From Ciborinia camelliae (Eukaryota; Ascomycota; Leotiomycetes; Helotiales; Sclerotiniaceae): a stretch of 64,000 nucleotides of DNA. The stretch is from contig JANPYM010000001.1 of NCBI GenBank assembly GCA_025890175.1, forward strand, positions 5,288,909-5,352,908. Reading direction: 5' to 3'. Position numbers and translations under genes: made by a program. Numbering within the stretch: the first letter of the stretch is position 1; each line of letters starts with the position of its first letter. This document shows positions 1 to 12,762 of the stretch, piece by piece. The notes beneath the pieces were generated by a model. It was given only the letters and a program-made list of their open reading frames with translations. It was not told where the DNA came from and searched no databases.

Positions 1-2751
1 AATGTCAGAAACTGAAAAATAGTTGGCTTTGGCTTTGGATCTCTGAGTGAGTTGGTTTCATCTACCACATTTTTGTGTCTCACGGGTAGTTGCTGGATCA
101 TGGATTTAGAAAAAAAGACGAGTACGATATCGGCAGTTTGCATGTGTAACGAGATAAAAAGCATGCTGGGTGATGGACCAGAATCACATGGTGTTTTCGG
201 CAGGAAATTTCTTCTCAAGTTAGGATTTCAAAAGTAGAAGAGGAAGGAAACGGAACAATATTCAAATCTTTTCCCACATTGCTTACAAGGTCTCTCTTGT
301 GTCTAACTTTGACAGGTTGAGTTGATAGGATTTGACCTCTTCAGTGCCTATTTATCCGCGAAGTGGAGTAAGGATGTTGGAAGAACTGCTTTTGGGCAAC
401 CGCAACATCAATCCTAGTATCTCATGAGGCTCTGGAAGAGTCTGAAGGGAATCAATGTTAGGTATTATGAAGCAATTTGATTGATGTACTTTGTATATGG
501 GTGTGTGTACGACGTATGAGTATGAGTATGAGTATGAGTAAGCACTTAGCACCTCAAGGTATGATATATCAAAAGGGGAATAGAACATTTCAAGGTTGTT
601 GGAAAATGGGCGAAAGTATGGTAAACAAAATGCAAATACGAGGATCGTAACGAATGAATGGGTGAGGAACGGGTGAGTGGTGGGTGAGTTGAGTTGAGGA
701 TTGAATAATGAATTGAAATGCTGGACGGCGGCGTTACCGACTTTACCGAATGAATGCTAGGTAGTTCAAATGGGAGGGTGGGATTATTAAGCGAATATCC
801 TCAACCTCCAATGATAACGATAAGAAAGAAATACTTATCAAGTTATCGAACCAATCAAATCAAATCATTCATCTCATTGTATTGCAACGTATGATCCACT
901 TACCGCACCCTCCTTCCCTTCCCCTCCCTCGCACCAACCACCTCTTATTCTTATTCCCCTTCCCCTTCCCTTCCCATTCTCCTTCTCCTTCTCTTTCCCC
1001 TCCAGCTTCATCAATCCACATCCACACCCGCATCCACATCCACGGCCCATCCCATCCCATCTCTACCCAAATATCTCTATGTATGTCAGCATCGAAAGTC
1101 TAGATGCTATCATCTGTAATCATCTGCATTTATCTGCATTCATCTGCATATGGTCAACCAAACAAAATAAGTGGAAGGGAAGGGCGAAGAGTGAGTACCT
1201 AGGTAGTGAGCCTCAGAGCAACAGTCCTGTACTCCAGCTGTATGTACCTAGTAGGTAGGTAAGGTACGTAGATACTAGTGTGTTGTTCTTTTTACCGACC
1301 CGGTCAGCCAGTTGAACCTCCAAGAGTCAATCAATACCAGCTTCCTATTCCTACACTAAGCACTCACTCACCACCCGCACACACACCACCCACCCCTCCT
1401 CTATCCTACCCTACCCTACCCTCCCCTACCTTACCTACTACATAATATACAAACTTGACCAAAAATCGAAAATCCAACATATTCTCCACCGCCACTAAGC
1501 CTCTTATCACACTGTGCCACCTTTCAATTTCTAATTCAACCGGCGTTGCAGAATCTTTGACAACTGTTGGTAGATGGTAGATCACAAAAACTCGACTTAT
1601 TTAATTTATTTCAGCCAAAAGCCAAAACTACCCAGCTACACGGAGTAGCCCCCCTCCCTCTACCCAAAAATAACCCTCCGGCTGTGGCAAGGACGGCATT
1701 CCGGGATCTTACTTTTAGAACAGTAAACAAACATTTTATCCCTATCTTTCTTACTATCTTACGCCTCCTCAATTAACCTTTTCCCTCGGTCCTGCAAGGA
1801 AGGTGACAACCCGTTGTACGGAAGATTTTCCGGGAGGGAAAGGACATGAACGACGTGCGTTTCTTCTCCGAATATCATGTCGTGACATGCGAAAGCCATC
1901 CTCGTTATTCTCGCCATCCACGAACTGCATTGGGTTTAATAGTTTATAGATCCGCCTGCCAAGATGCATAACATTTTCGGTTAGACGACAGTACGTATGC
2001 AAGGATCGTCTATCGCATGTTAACAATGCTAGTCAAGGGTAGGTACAACTGGTACAGGAAATGTGTTGTCCTATTGAGGCTCACATTCTTTTCCATTTCT
2101 CGTGTTGTATCCCCAAAAATATACCCTACTCTTAGTGCTAGTAAGACGAAAGATCGATTTTCCTTTCTGTTTCTCTTCCTCTTTGTCAAATCATCTCATA
2201 ACCCTGGTGCTAATCCATGCACCATCCTTCGATTTTTATTCTCTCTGTACTTGGCCCTGCATTTTTTCATATCACGACTTTTGACATCCAAAGTGGATTC
2301 TCAGAGTAACGTGGTGGTGTATGGGTAGGTTCGCAATGTCTAGGGTCCCCTAGCTCTTTTCCATATCGAGATCTTTCTCTCTTGCAACAATATCGTCTTG
2401 ACTTTTCGCTCGTTTTACTTGTCTCTCTTGTTGTTCAACAAGTCCTCGTGGTCTACCTGCACGGCTTCGGAATTCTTCTAAGCTTGCCTTGGCAATTATA
2501 CGGCTGTGAAAGGTTGTTAATCGACTTCTTGATTGGCCATAAAACGCCTTCAGCCTTAGAGCTGACGCATCTGGGTCGTATATTATAGTCAGGCACACCA
2601 ACTACTATAGATCTATCTGCAGTCAATCGTTCCTGACCCAAGAAGCACTTAGCCGTCGTCTTCTATTTTTTTTCGCTCGTTCGAAAGATTTCAGCATTAT
2701 TGCTGTCATCCACACTATCGTTATTTCGAATCGACAGGACGGTATTCCACA
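1..2751. other. upstream intergenic region, no supported gene
   Basis: I see no reading frame here with protein-like composition. Open frames are short, and several run through pyrimidine-rich simple sequence (about 900-1080) or a short GAGTAT repeat (about 517-540). Runs built from CTACC and TAGGTA units occur near 1240-1440. The last few hundred bases are the likely promoter and 5' leader of the mucin gene starting at 2752. Confidence 0.6.
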
Positions 2752-5700
2752 ATGGTCTCCAAATCTCTGATCGGAGTACTAATAGCGGGGTTAATTGGTG
2801 TTGCACAAGGACAATACTCGAATACAACAACGGCGATTGCAACTTCGATAACACCAGATACAGCTGCGACGACTGTAGCTCCAATAACAGAAGAAGGTCA
2901 TGGACAACCACCACCTTGCGAGCCGAAAACTGTAACTCTTACACCTCCACCTCCCGGAGATGGATATGGTCACTGTCCCACAACAACCATCACAGAAACC
3001 TCAGTTTCTGTGTCGAAGACTACCTGTTATGAAACTACTACAATTGAGTGAGTTCATAGCGGTGGCAGCAAAGTGGAGATATACTAATTGGATTTAGCAT
3101 ACCAACAACAATTATCTCTATCTCTACATCTACAGCCTACCAAAATCAAACCGTAAGCGGTCTTCCGCTCGGACTTAGAACATATGATTGATTGGAAAGC
3201 AGGCTACGCAAACAGTTACTTCGACCGTTGTTGGAGGCGGATATGGGCCTGGTACTACAGTGAGTCAGGCATATTGTTGAGCATATAAATTGGCATTCAA
3301 TTGATTGAAAAAAGGTTACTGAAACGGTTACTGTGATCCCAAGTACCAGTCCGAGTGGTGGGTATCCATATGGAGGAACTACTGTGAGTGCAGCTCGTCC
3401 GAGGTTCTCGGCGAACGATTTATTGATGGACTTCAGATCACGGAGACAGTTACCCAGAATCAGACTGTAAGTCTAGAATTTCATCGCCATTCATAAATAC
3501 AAATCAGCTGATGATTGTGCACCAGATTACAAAAACCGTCGGTGGTTATCCAACTGCTAATCAAACTGTATGGCCCCTTCATTGGTATCGTTTGGCGAAA
3601 AAATCTAACATGAAGGCAGATCACGGAAAAAACTACTGAGACAGATTCGTTTACGACAACGTGAGTATTTCAAGCTTCGTACATTCAGTTCTTCTTTCCT
3701 CCCCGAAATCATGCCATTGGTCAGCATGAGCAAATGATCATGGAAGCCATCACTTCCCTTCCTATATTCATCCAGTCGATATCTCTGGTTTATGAGTCGG
3801 TAGATTCATTTATCATCCACTACCGCTTCAGATAATGTCGAGGTGCTCCCCAGATTTCAGAGTATTTAAAATGCCAAGATAGCTCGAGGCATATGTTCAA
3901 AAATTCACCCTATCAACAGATATCTGTGAATTTTGTCCGTCTGTTCAATACCCAAATCCCGAAAAACTCGATGTCTGCCACAGCAGGGCATTGGATCGCT
4001 CTGATAGATACTGTAAAGTGATGCCCATCCAGAATCAAGGAATCATACTTTTGAGCTAGCCTCGACTCTTCAGAATTTTTGTTCCAAAGCTAAAAATCAC
4101 GAACTGTACTAATAATATCTTTGCTCCAGTGTTCCCAGTATAATATCCGTGATCACTACGGATTATATAACTGTCGTAAGTATTTTAGACGGCATTTGAA
4201 ACGTTTCAGAACTGACATTGGAATCAAATAGACCAATATATCTACAGCCAGCTTTACAGCCAGCCTTACAGAGACAGAACTTGTTACCACGGTAATTGAA
4301 TTCGGAAACCTCCCGAAATTTGCATAGGCTAATTTTCACATTAGACTAAAAACTACAATTTCACTGCTACCCAGGTGGATCTCACAACTCAAACTAATAC
4401 TGTTACTGATGAGGAGACGAGAACGAGCTTCGTATGGAAGACTACTATATCGACGGATGTGATCACGACGTCAATTCCATACACAACGACCCTAATAAAT
4501 AGTTATGGATACCCAATTACAATAACAAGTTACAGTACCCTGACCACTACTGAACGATACACCTCTAGTTACACTACTACAACCACCCAGGATCACACAA
4601 CTACGAAACTGAAAACAGTGACAACTACGTGCACAGAATTTTATCCTGTTGTTACAACCTTGACCATTAGTGGAGCGCTCACGACGATCACATCTTATTC
4701 TGCCACGACTTTTACCTCACTCATCACATACAGCACAACCGACTTTCAGACTGCCACCGTGACATCAAGTACAATTGAGTATTTGCCTACAACAATATAT
4801 CAGCCTACAACGTATACTACCACTCAAGATTTGACCATCATCTCATCTTATCCCGTGACTGTCATAAACAATTACACACAATGGGAGACTACAACGAAGA
4901 TCGAAACATCAACATATGAAACCACCAGCACGGTGATTTCAACCACTTCTGTACCCTCGCCCACAACAATTGAAGTATGGAAAACCAGTACCGTGGATCA
5001 CACACTGAGTACGAGCTATCCGGTAACAGTTACCTCAGACCATTCTACAACCTACACTCAGTGGACCACAGAATACTATACCAGTCATGAAACAACGACA
5101 TATTCTACAACCGCCACAGATACCAAAACAGATTATGTCACTACAACTTCATATGTACCTACTACGACTATATCTACTTCCCTAATAACCACAAGTATAC
5201 CCTATACTGTGATTTCTTCAACCACGTTGTATATTTACAGCACTCAGACTTCTCTAATCACCATTACAACATCTGTACCTACTACTGTTACCGATATTTC
5301 GACTTCAATCTCAACTTCCCTGTCGATTTCAGATGTATATATCTATACAACCATCATAGAGACCTATGTCACCACGGATACTTCTTATATCACGACATCT
5401 TATCCATATACCGTGAATCAAACGGTAATTAGTGATGTAACTCATAGCATCACGGATTATATCACTACTACAATAATAGACCTCTCAACTTACACGAGTC
5501 TATCCACCCTTACCACAAGTGTCATTGTGCCGACTACCACTACCCAGATTTCGGATATATTAGTACCAACAAGTATTATCGTGCCAACTACCACCACGCA
5601 AATTTCGTTGGTTCCAACTACTATCACCGATTCGTACTTCTCCACTGCCACACTTACAAAAACAACCTCATATCCAATCACTGTGGTATCCTCAACAACA

Positions 5701-8700
5701 CAATACATTTATAGCACATACACAACGGTCTCAACTTACCTCAAAACAAGCACCAAGACAACTTCTATTCCATACACAGAAACGACGGAAATATATGTCC
5801 CAACCACCACTACAAAGACTTCTCTTGTTCCAACCACAGTGGTCTCATCATATTTTTCCACCTCAGTCCTAACAGTGTCCACGTCTTATCCATATACTGT
5901 GTATACAACAATTATCAGCTCAACGGCTTATTATTCTACCTCGTATATAAGCACTACTTATACGACAACTGACTTAATCACGTCTGTTTCAGTATATACT
6001 ACTTTGGTCAGACCCCTTTTTTGATGAATATTTGACCATGAACTGATGTATTTCAGGTACCAACAACAACTACTCAGACTAGCGTAGTAACAAGTACTGC
6101 ATTGGTATGTCCTCTTTTTGTATGGTCAGTTGGAATTTGTCTAATGGAACGTCTAGGTACCAACTACTACTACTCAAATTAGCGTATCTACAAGTCTATC
6201 TGTCTCGGTTTCGGAATCCTACATTTACTCGACCTACAGTACCACCCTCACTGAAGTTCACCTGTCCACAATTACCTACCAAACCTCATATCCATACACA
6301 GTATATACAACAGTCGTCAGCAATAACTACATATCGACGACAGAATTCCTACCAACTACTGGTAAGCTTCATCTTTTCACTTATTCGTTCATATTTGATG
6401 CCCAATCATGTTGCTCGATTTTAAATCACACCTTTATGTTCCATGTTTTGCATCCTTTCTCCTTCCCGATATAACTTTAACTCCTCCCTTTCCTCCAAAC
6501 TCTTCCTTCGATGTGCAATACTGAATCTCGATATCGCAGTCATCGAGGTAGTTTCCACGAGTATATATATCCCAACAACGGTTGTATCCCGAATTACAGC
6601 ATATGAAAGTAAGTGATATTCTTCGAGAACCCTCTCATCTTTTCTAACCTCAAGATAGCAACAACGGCGACATATAGTACCACCCTGACAGAATCGACCA
6701 CGATCAGCACCACATTAACAGAAATCGATCTCTTCACGACGACTGTCTCAACCTCATATCCATATACAATCTATACCACAGTCATTAACGATCACACAAT
6801 CACATCCACCAGATATGTTCCAACAACGTATACCCGAACTATCTCTACAACGAGATATGTCCCAACTACGTATACATCACTGATCACGAGATCTGAAAGT
6901 AAGTGGCCCTGTTTGAAATATGCCGAATTCTCATTGACCAAAAAATAGCCACCACGGCAACTGTAACGGATAGTGAGAGTAAGTAATTTATCAGATTTGA
7001 TATTTAGATTAATCTACTAACAACAAATAAAGCAACAACCGCTAGTTTCACCACAACTGATCTTATGAGTGAGTTCCTCATATGTCATTCACATGCAAAT
7101 TGCTAATTCTATTCAGCTACGACCACAACCGCAACGTCTGGTAAGTTTGAAAGGATGTGAGGTATGATATAGGTGCTAATTTTGCAGCTACAACTTTGAT
7201 CTCGATCGATACCGTCACCCTTCCTCCAGTGACTATCACGACTACGATCTCAGGAACACCAATCACGATCACGGAGCCTGCGTCGACGATATTTGTCACC
7301 CAAACGATCACTACTGATATATATCTAACGTCCCTGGTTACTCTCCCAGCTAACACAGTCACATCGGATATTTACGTCACCACCTCCGGTAAGAATTGGA
7401 TAAAAGTTTGGCAGACTTTTGTACTGACTAGACTTAGTTCCCGGTCCAACAATCACGACCTCAATATCCGGATCTCTGACTACCATCACCCTACCCGCAA
7501 GTACCTCAGTTTTGACAGTTTCCGGCCCAACCTTAACGTCAAATATTTATATCACTACCTCACGTGAGTTGCATCATACTCCTGGAAAAAATTCTTTGCT
7601 GATATAATCAAGTTCCTGGTCAAACTATCACCACCTCAATATCGGGATCTTTGACAACGATATCTTTGCCTGGCAGCACATCAGTTTTGACGGTTCCTGG
7701 TCCTACAATCTCTTTGCCTGGATCTTTAACGACTGTTGTCCTACCTGGAACTACATCAGTTCAAACAATTCCTGGTCCAACTATTACGTCTTTGATATCT
7801 GGATCTTTGACCACGATAACTCAACCAGGAAGTACATTGATTGTAACACTTCCTGGATCGACGCTAACTTTACCTGGATCTGAGACGACAGTTATTCTAC
7901 CCGGAACTACATCAGTTCAAACAATCCCCGGACCTACAGTTACTAGTCTGATACAAGGTTCTTTGACTACCATAACTCAGCCAGGAAGTACATTGATGGT
8001 AACCCTTCCTGGATCAACGCTAACGTTACCTGGATCAACAATTCCTGGTCAGACAGTCACCTTGCCAGGCTCAATAGTTACCCTACCCGGATCGGTCACT
8101 ACGCTACCAGGACAGATGACTACCATCCAAGGATCAACAATTACGGCCCCAGGACAGACAATCACGTTACCTGGCTCTGTGACCACCCTTCCTGGTTCTA
8201 TCTCGGTCTCCACGGTAACCCAATCTATTGCCGGTCCAACGGTTACATACATGCAGGCAGGATCGACCGTGATATCGACCCTTCCAGGATCCATAAGCGT
8301 TTATCCAACAACCATAAGTCTTGGAGCAACCTTGAGGGGATCCACAGCATACATCACAGAACCTGGATCGACCGTCACCGTCACAGAATTAATCACTTGT
8401 CCATCCCCCACAAACTCAGGCCCAGTAACTCCCCAAGACTCCAGCTCATCAGCAGTCTTTGGATGTTCACCAGGATACGTTTGTAACCCACCAAAGCCTG
8501 ACCACTGTGCTCTATGGTCCGATCCACCCGCCACAGACTTTCTCTGCGAAGCCAAGTATTGTATCCCTGCTCCGAACACAACGGATGTATACTGGCCACA
8601 AAATCAAACTAGTTACTACCCACCAACAGCTGGATACTTCAACCTCAATCCTAATGCATTTGGTCTCAGCTTTGGCATTTTCATTGAGAAGATTATCACA

Positions 8701-9780
8701 GAAATGATCGTTGGTAATGAAGGATCTGAAATAGTCAAAACCTTTACGACCGGAGACTGGACATCCCAAACTGGAATTTCCCATTACCCAGAAGCTACTC
8801 AAACTGGTCTCTCCACATCCGCACTCGCAACCCCATCCGCGGCATCTCGCCGAGGTCTTCTACCCAGACTATTCGGAGGAAAACGTAACTCCGAATCCAC
8901 CCCCATGCATCTCAACCTCCTCACGAAACGCGACTCCACCGTCGCCCCCGCAATCTGCTACGCCACCTGCAACAATTGCTACATTGAAGCACTCAAAGTT
9001 GGAAAATCCCCAGCTCTCTGCAAATCCAACTCGGCTTTCACATCTGACTATTCTTCCTGCGAAGCATGTATCGAGGCAAATAGTAACGATGTGAAAGGAA
9101 CATTGCAAACATATGTGGAACCCCAATTTGCACAATTCCTCGATTTCTGTAGCGCGCAAGCGCCGCAGAGTGAGGTGGCGGCTAGCACGTCTACGCAGGT
9201 GGTTACAAAGACGGCGACGGTGATACCGGTTGAGGCGAGCAGTAGTACGGTGAAGGCGGAACCTACTACTAGTAGCCCCAGCGTGCCTTCGAGCTCCACT
9301 GCAAATACGAGCCCGCGTCTTAGTATCACTAGTCAGATTGCTACGGTGGGTGCATCATCTACATCTTCGATACCAAGTTCCACAACAGGAAGTATTGCAT
9401 CTGAATCCTCGGCACCAAGTTCCACAACAGGAAGTGTAGCATCCGAATCCTCGGCACGCTCTTCTGCGGTCATCAGCGTACCTACAACTTCTGGAAGTGA
9501 AAGTGAAAGTGGAAGTAGAAGCGGATCATCATCTACAACAACCTCTGGCTCCATATCCAGCACCACATCAGCTTCAGCCTCGGGCTCTGAATCATCTCTT
9601 CGAAGTCAAACCTCAACTCCAACTCCAACAACAAACCCACAAACCACTAGTTCAACATCCGAAAGCTCTGGATCTGCCAGCCCGTCGAGTACAGGACCTG
9701 CTAGAGGCGCCGGTTCGAAGCTGAGACCTTCGATCTTCTTTACGCTTTTCGCGATGTTAATTGTTGTTTGGATGGGCTAG
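2752..9780 (+). CDS. Thr/Ser-rich GPI-anchored cell-wall glycoprotein (mucin-like), 20 exons
   Basis: Predicted 1834-aa surface protein. Exons by splice site and phase: 2752-3047, 3098-3152, 3203-3259, 3315-3383, 3437-3466, 3526-3567, 3620-3660, 4130-4175, 4232-4291, 4345-6006, 6057-6104, 6157-6361, 6540-6608, 6659-6898, 6949-6978, 7033-7068, 7117-7140, 7188-7388, 7438-7563, 7613-9780; the sum is divisible by three with no internal stop. The start has a clear signal peptide ending near AQGQ. The body is repeats of VPTTTT and TSYPYTVYTT type, then LPGS/PGST repeats. A Cys-rich domain follows (8461-8690; GYVCNPPKP, FLCEAKYCIP, GYFNLNPNAFGLS), then a Ser/Thr stalk and a hydrophobic C-terminus (FFTLFAMLIVVW) fitting a GPI signal. 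Its role as adhesin or wall protein is inferred from composition. Intron 7 (3661-4129) is unusually long and I see nothing coded in it. Confidence 0.85.
7741..8052 (+). repeat. tandem 156-bp coding repeat in the mucin gene
   Basis: Two consecutive units starting at 7741 and 7897 encode nearly the same 52 residues, beginning LPGTTSVQTIPGPT and ending in LPGSTLTLPGS. Differences are mostly third-position changes, so this is a fairly recent in-frame duplication. Confidence 0.75.
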
Positions 9781-10795
9781 TGCAATGGCTTGATTAATTT
9801 CGACTCGATTTTTTCTTCGACTGCGGTTTCCGCATTTGTTATATTTTCTCACGACTTCACGGCACGAACAGAACGAAACGAAACGAAACGGAAGGCGCTT
9901 TCAACTTTTCACGTATCATGATATATTTGACATTTATACCTTATTTCTTATTTCTAATTTCTCACTCGATAAGACGTGAAAAACGAAAACATATGATACA
10001 CACGATCCTTATTTTTAATCATGATCTCAATGACGGATGAAATGATACCCCACAGTCTTTACGAAATTTACGAACTTTCCGGATGCGATGGAAGGGAGAA
10101 AGGAATATATATACCCAACATGAACCAACACACACACTCATTTATGGCGTTATGTTATCTTTTGGATTTTTGGCAGAGAAAGGTTGGAGGGTCAAGGAGC
10201 AAAAACTTTGGGAGAATGGATGGCAGATAGTAGGGATAATAGACTTGCTAAGGGAAGGATAATGTTTGATTATTGATGAGATATACTTAGGGCTAGCGAG
10301 TACCAACTTGCTTGGTCTTATTGGGGACGAAAATGATGGGACGAAGGAATGAAATGAAGGAATATATTCCGAATGGAAGGGATCTGGAAAAGCTTTGGAT
10401 GGTTAAGAGATGGAATTGAGGTGAGAAATAGCTTGAGGTGGGGACTTCACTTCGAAATGTATATATTTTTGATATTTTTGAGTTATGTTCTTGCTGAAAT
10501 TTATATCATAATGAATGTTGTTGAAGACAATGGTGTTCGAGGTCTAGGTGAGAAATAACTACGGAACGGAATAACTCCCGCCGAAACTCTCACTGTCGAA
10601 ATATGATTACATAAGCCTATCATCATAGCACAGGGTATATAATCCAATCATTCCATTCCCACATTATAATAATTATAATTCTCCCGACTCCTCACGGAAC
10701 TACGCTTGTAAATATCCCCAGTTTGAAGTTGTAAGCAAGCCAGTCATTCTTTCAATACCCAATTCAGGTCATCTTCACTTGGCCAGACATTCATT
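9781..10795. other. intergenic, no supported gene
   Basis: The 3' flank of the mucin gene and the promoter of the dihydroorotate dehydrogenase gene. It is AT-rich, with only short frames. A TATA-like stretch lies near 10635. Confidence 0.6.
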
Positions 10796-12762
10796 ATGTC
10801 GAACCCTCTGTTACGCACTCTGCGCACAACGCGTCCAACTTTTTCCGCTTCCCAATCCCGCATATCTACCAAACGATTTGCATCGACGACTCCCGAACCA
10901 ACCACAATCCTCACCCGCTCAAAAAATATCCTCTTTGGAACCTCGATAGCTCTCACCCTTGGCTTTGGCTACCTATATATCACCGATACTCGAGCGAGCA
11001 TACACCAATGGCTTGTCGTGCCCGCACTGCGGGCCATCTACTCGGATGCCGAAGAAGCCCATCACATGGGCACCAAAGCTCTCAAAACCCTCTACTCATT
11101 CGGTCTCCATCCTCGCGATCGAAGCTTCAGAAATGGACATGCGGATAAGGCGGATTTGAGCGTCGAGGTTTGGGGACACAAGCTGCAGAATCCAATTGGT
11201 ACATCGGCTGGGCTGGACAAATTGGCAGAGGTTCCTGATGCTTTGTTTGCTATGGGTCCTGCGATTGTGGAGGTCGGTGGATGCACACCTCTTGCGCAAG
11301 AGGGAAATCCCAAACCTAGAGTTTTCCGCATACCGAGTCAGAATGCGTTGATTAATCGATATGGGCTTAACTCGAAGGGGGCGGATGATATGGCTATGCG
11401 GTTGAGGGAACGGGTTCGTTTATATGCGTATCAGAATGGATTGGGGGTAGGTGAAGATGCCGAGAAGAAGGTGTTGAATGGAGAAGCTGGTGTTCCTCCC
11501 GGAAGCTTGGTGGATGGAAAGTTATTGGCAGTTCAGGTTGCCAAGAATAAGGATACTAATGGTGATGATATTGAGGCTGTCAAAAGAGACTACGTTTACT
11601 GTGTCGAGAGATTGGCTCCATATGCCGATATCTTGGTCGTCAATGTCAGTAGTCCAAATACACCTGGATTGAGGACATTACAAAAGGTTGAGCCGTTATC
11701 CCGAATCTTAGAAGGGGTGGTCGGGGCCGCTAAGTCTGTTGATCGAAAGACAAAGCCTAGGGTTATGGTTAAAGTTTCACCTGATGAAGATCAAGATGAG
11801 CAGCTTGAAGGTATTGTTGAGGCAATCTGGCGAAGTGGTGTCGATGGTGTGATTGTGGGTAATACCACGAACCGAAGAGATAAGCTCATTCCGGACGATA
11901 TCAAAATCTCCGCCCGAGAAAGCCGAACTCTCCAAGAGCAAGGAGGATTTTCCGGCCCCCCCATGTTTGAGAGAACATTATCTTTAGTTAAGAGGTATAG
12001 AGCGCTCCTTGATCAAGGACCTCCACCGCAAGATCCCGCTGCGCAATCGGGCAATGACGAATCGAAGAGAAGTAATCAGAAAGTGGTTTTCGCTACCGGT
12101 GGGATCACGAATGGAAAGCAGGCGTTGGAGATCTTGAATGCAGGCGCAAGTGTTGCCCAGGTTTATACGGCACTGTGAGTATTCCCTATTATTTCGACTC
12201 TGTCATCTCAAGATCAGGGTTTCAAAACTCCCTTTCTCATTTTATCCTTATCATGCCTTTTTTCTTATCCTTTTGATTTTCTATTTATTATATTCAACCC
12301 TATCTCCCCCCCCCCAAAAAAGAAAAAAAGAAAAGAAAAGAAAACAAAATCACAATTTATCCCCATCCTACAAAATGGTTAATAAACAATCGGAGTGGGA
12401 GAAAAGATTATTTTTCCAAAACTTTTGCGAAGATCTTTTTACTTATTCTCTCCCCTCCCATCTCATGCTTTCCTCATCCTCTCCGCATTCTCTCATCGCT
12501 TCTTATCTTCCTTACCCCCCTCAATTTTGTTCATCCTCATCTATCCTCTCTCTTGTCCCTTTCTCAAATAAAGCCTCGCCTCACCTCACCTCACCTCTCC
12601 TCAAATCAAAATCAGAATAGCATGGCAGTTTTGAAGCCCTGCTTCGCATCACATCGAAGTATATACTGACTGGCTGGCTTGTTCACTAGGGTTTATGGAG
12701 GCGCGGGAACTATCACGCGCATTAAGACGGAGATGTCTAATGAGATGATGTCGGAAAAGTAG
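10796..12762 (+). CDS. URA9: dihydroorotate dehydrogenase (quinone), mitochondrial, class 2
   Basis: Fourth step of pyrimidine synthesis: oxidises dihydroorotate to orotate with FMN and passes electrons to ubiquinone at the inner mitochondrial membrane. Exons 10796-12174 and 12690-12762 give 483 aa. The N-terminus is basic and Ser/Thr-rich (targeting signal), followed by one membrane segment near residues 46-64. Family motifs: NPIGTSAGLDK (132-142), NRYGLNSKG (187-195), NVSSPNTPGLR (283-293, with the class-2 catalytic Ser at 286), KVSPDED (326-332), GNTT (355-358) and GGITNGKQALEIL (435-447). Exon 2 supplies the conserved end VYGGAGTITRIK. The 515-nt intron is long for this window and holds low-complexity pyrimidine and A-rich tracts. 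Fungal naming varies (pyr-1, pyrE, ura3 in fission yeast). Confidence 0.95.

Noticed and set aside
882..1103. Pro/Ser-rich 73-residue frame
   Set aside because: Low-complexity CCTTCC sequence, with an equally open shadow on the other strand.
5490..5708. Minus-strand Val-rich frame inside the mucin gene
   Set aside because: Shadow of Thr-rich codons; same for the frames at 8049-8294 and 9333-9566.
12138..12620. 160-residue plus-strand frame
   Set aside because: It lies in the DHODH intron and is built of pyrimidine and A-rich tracts.
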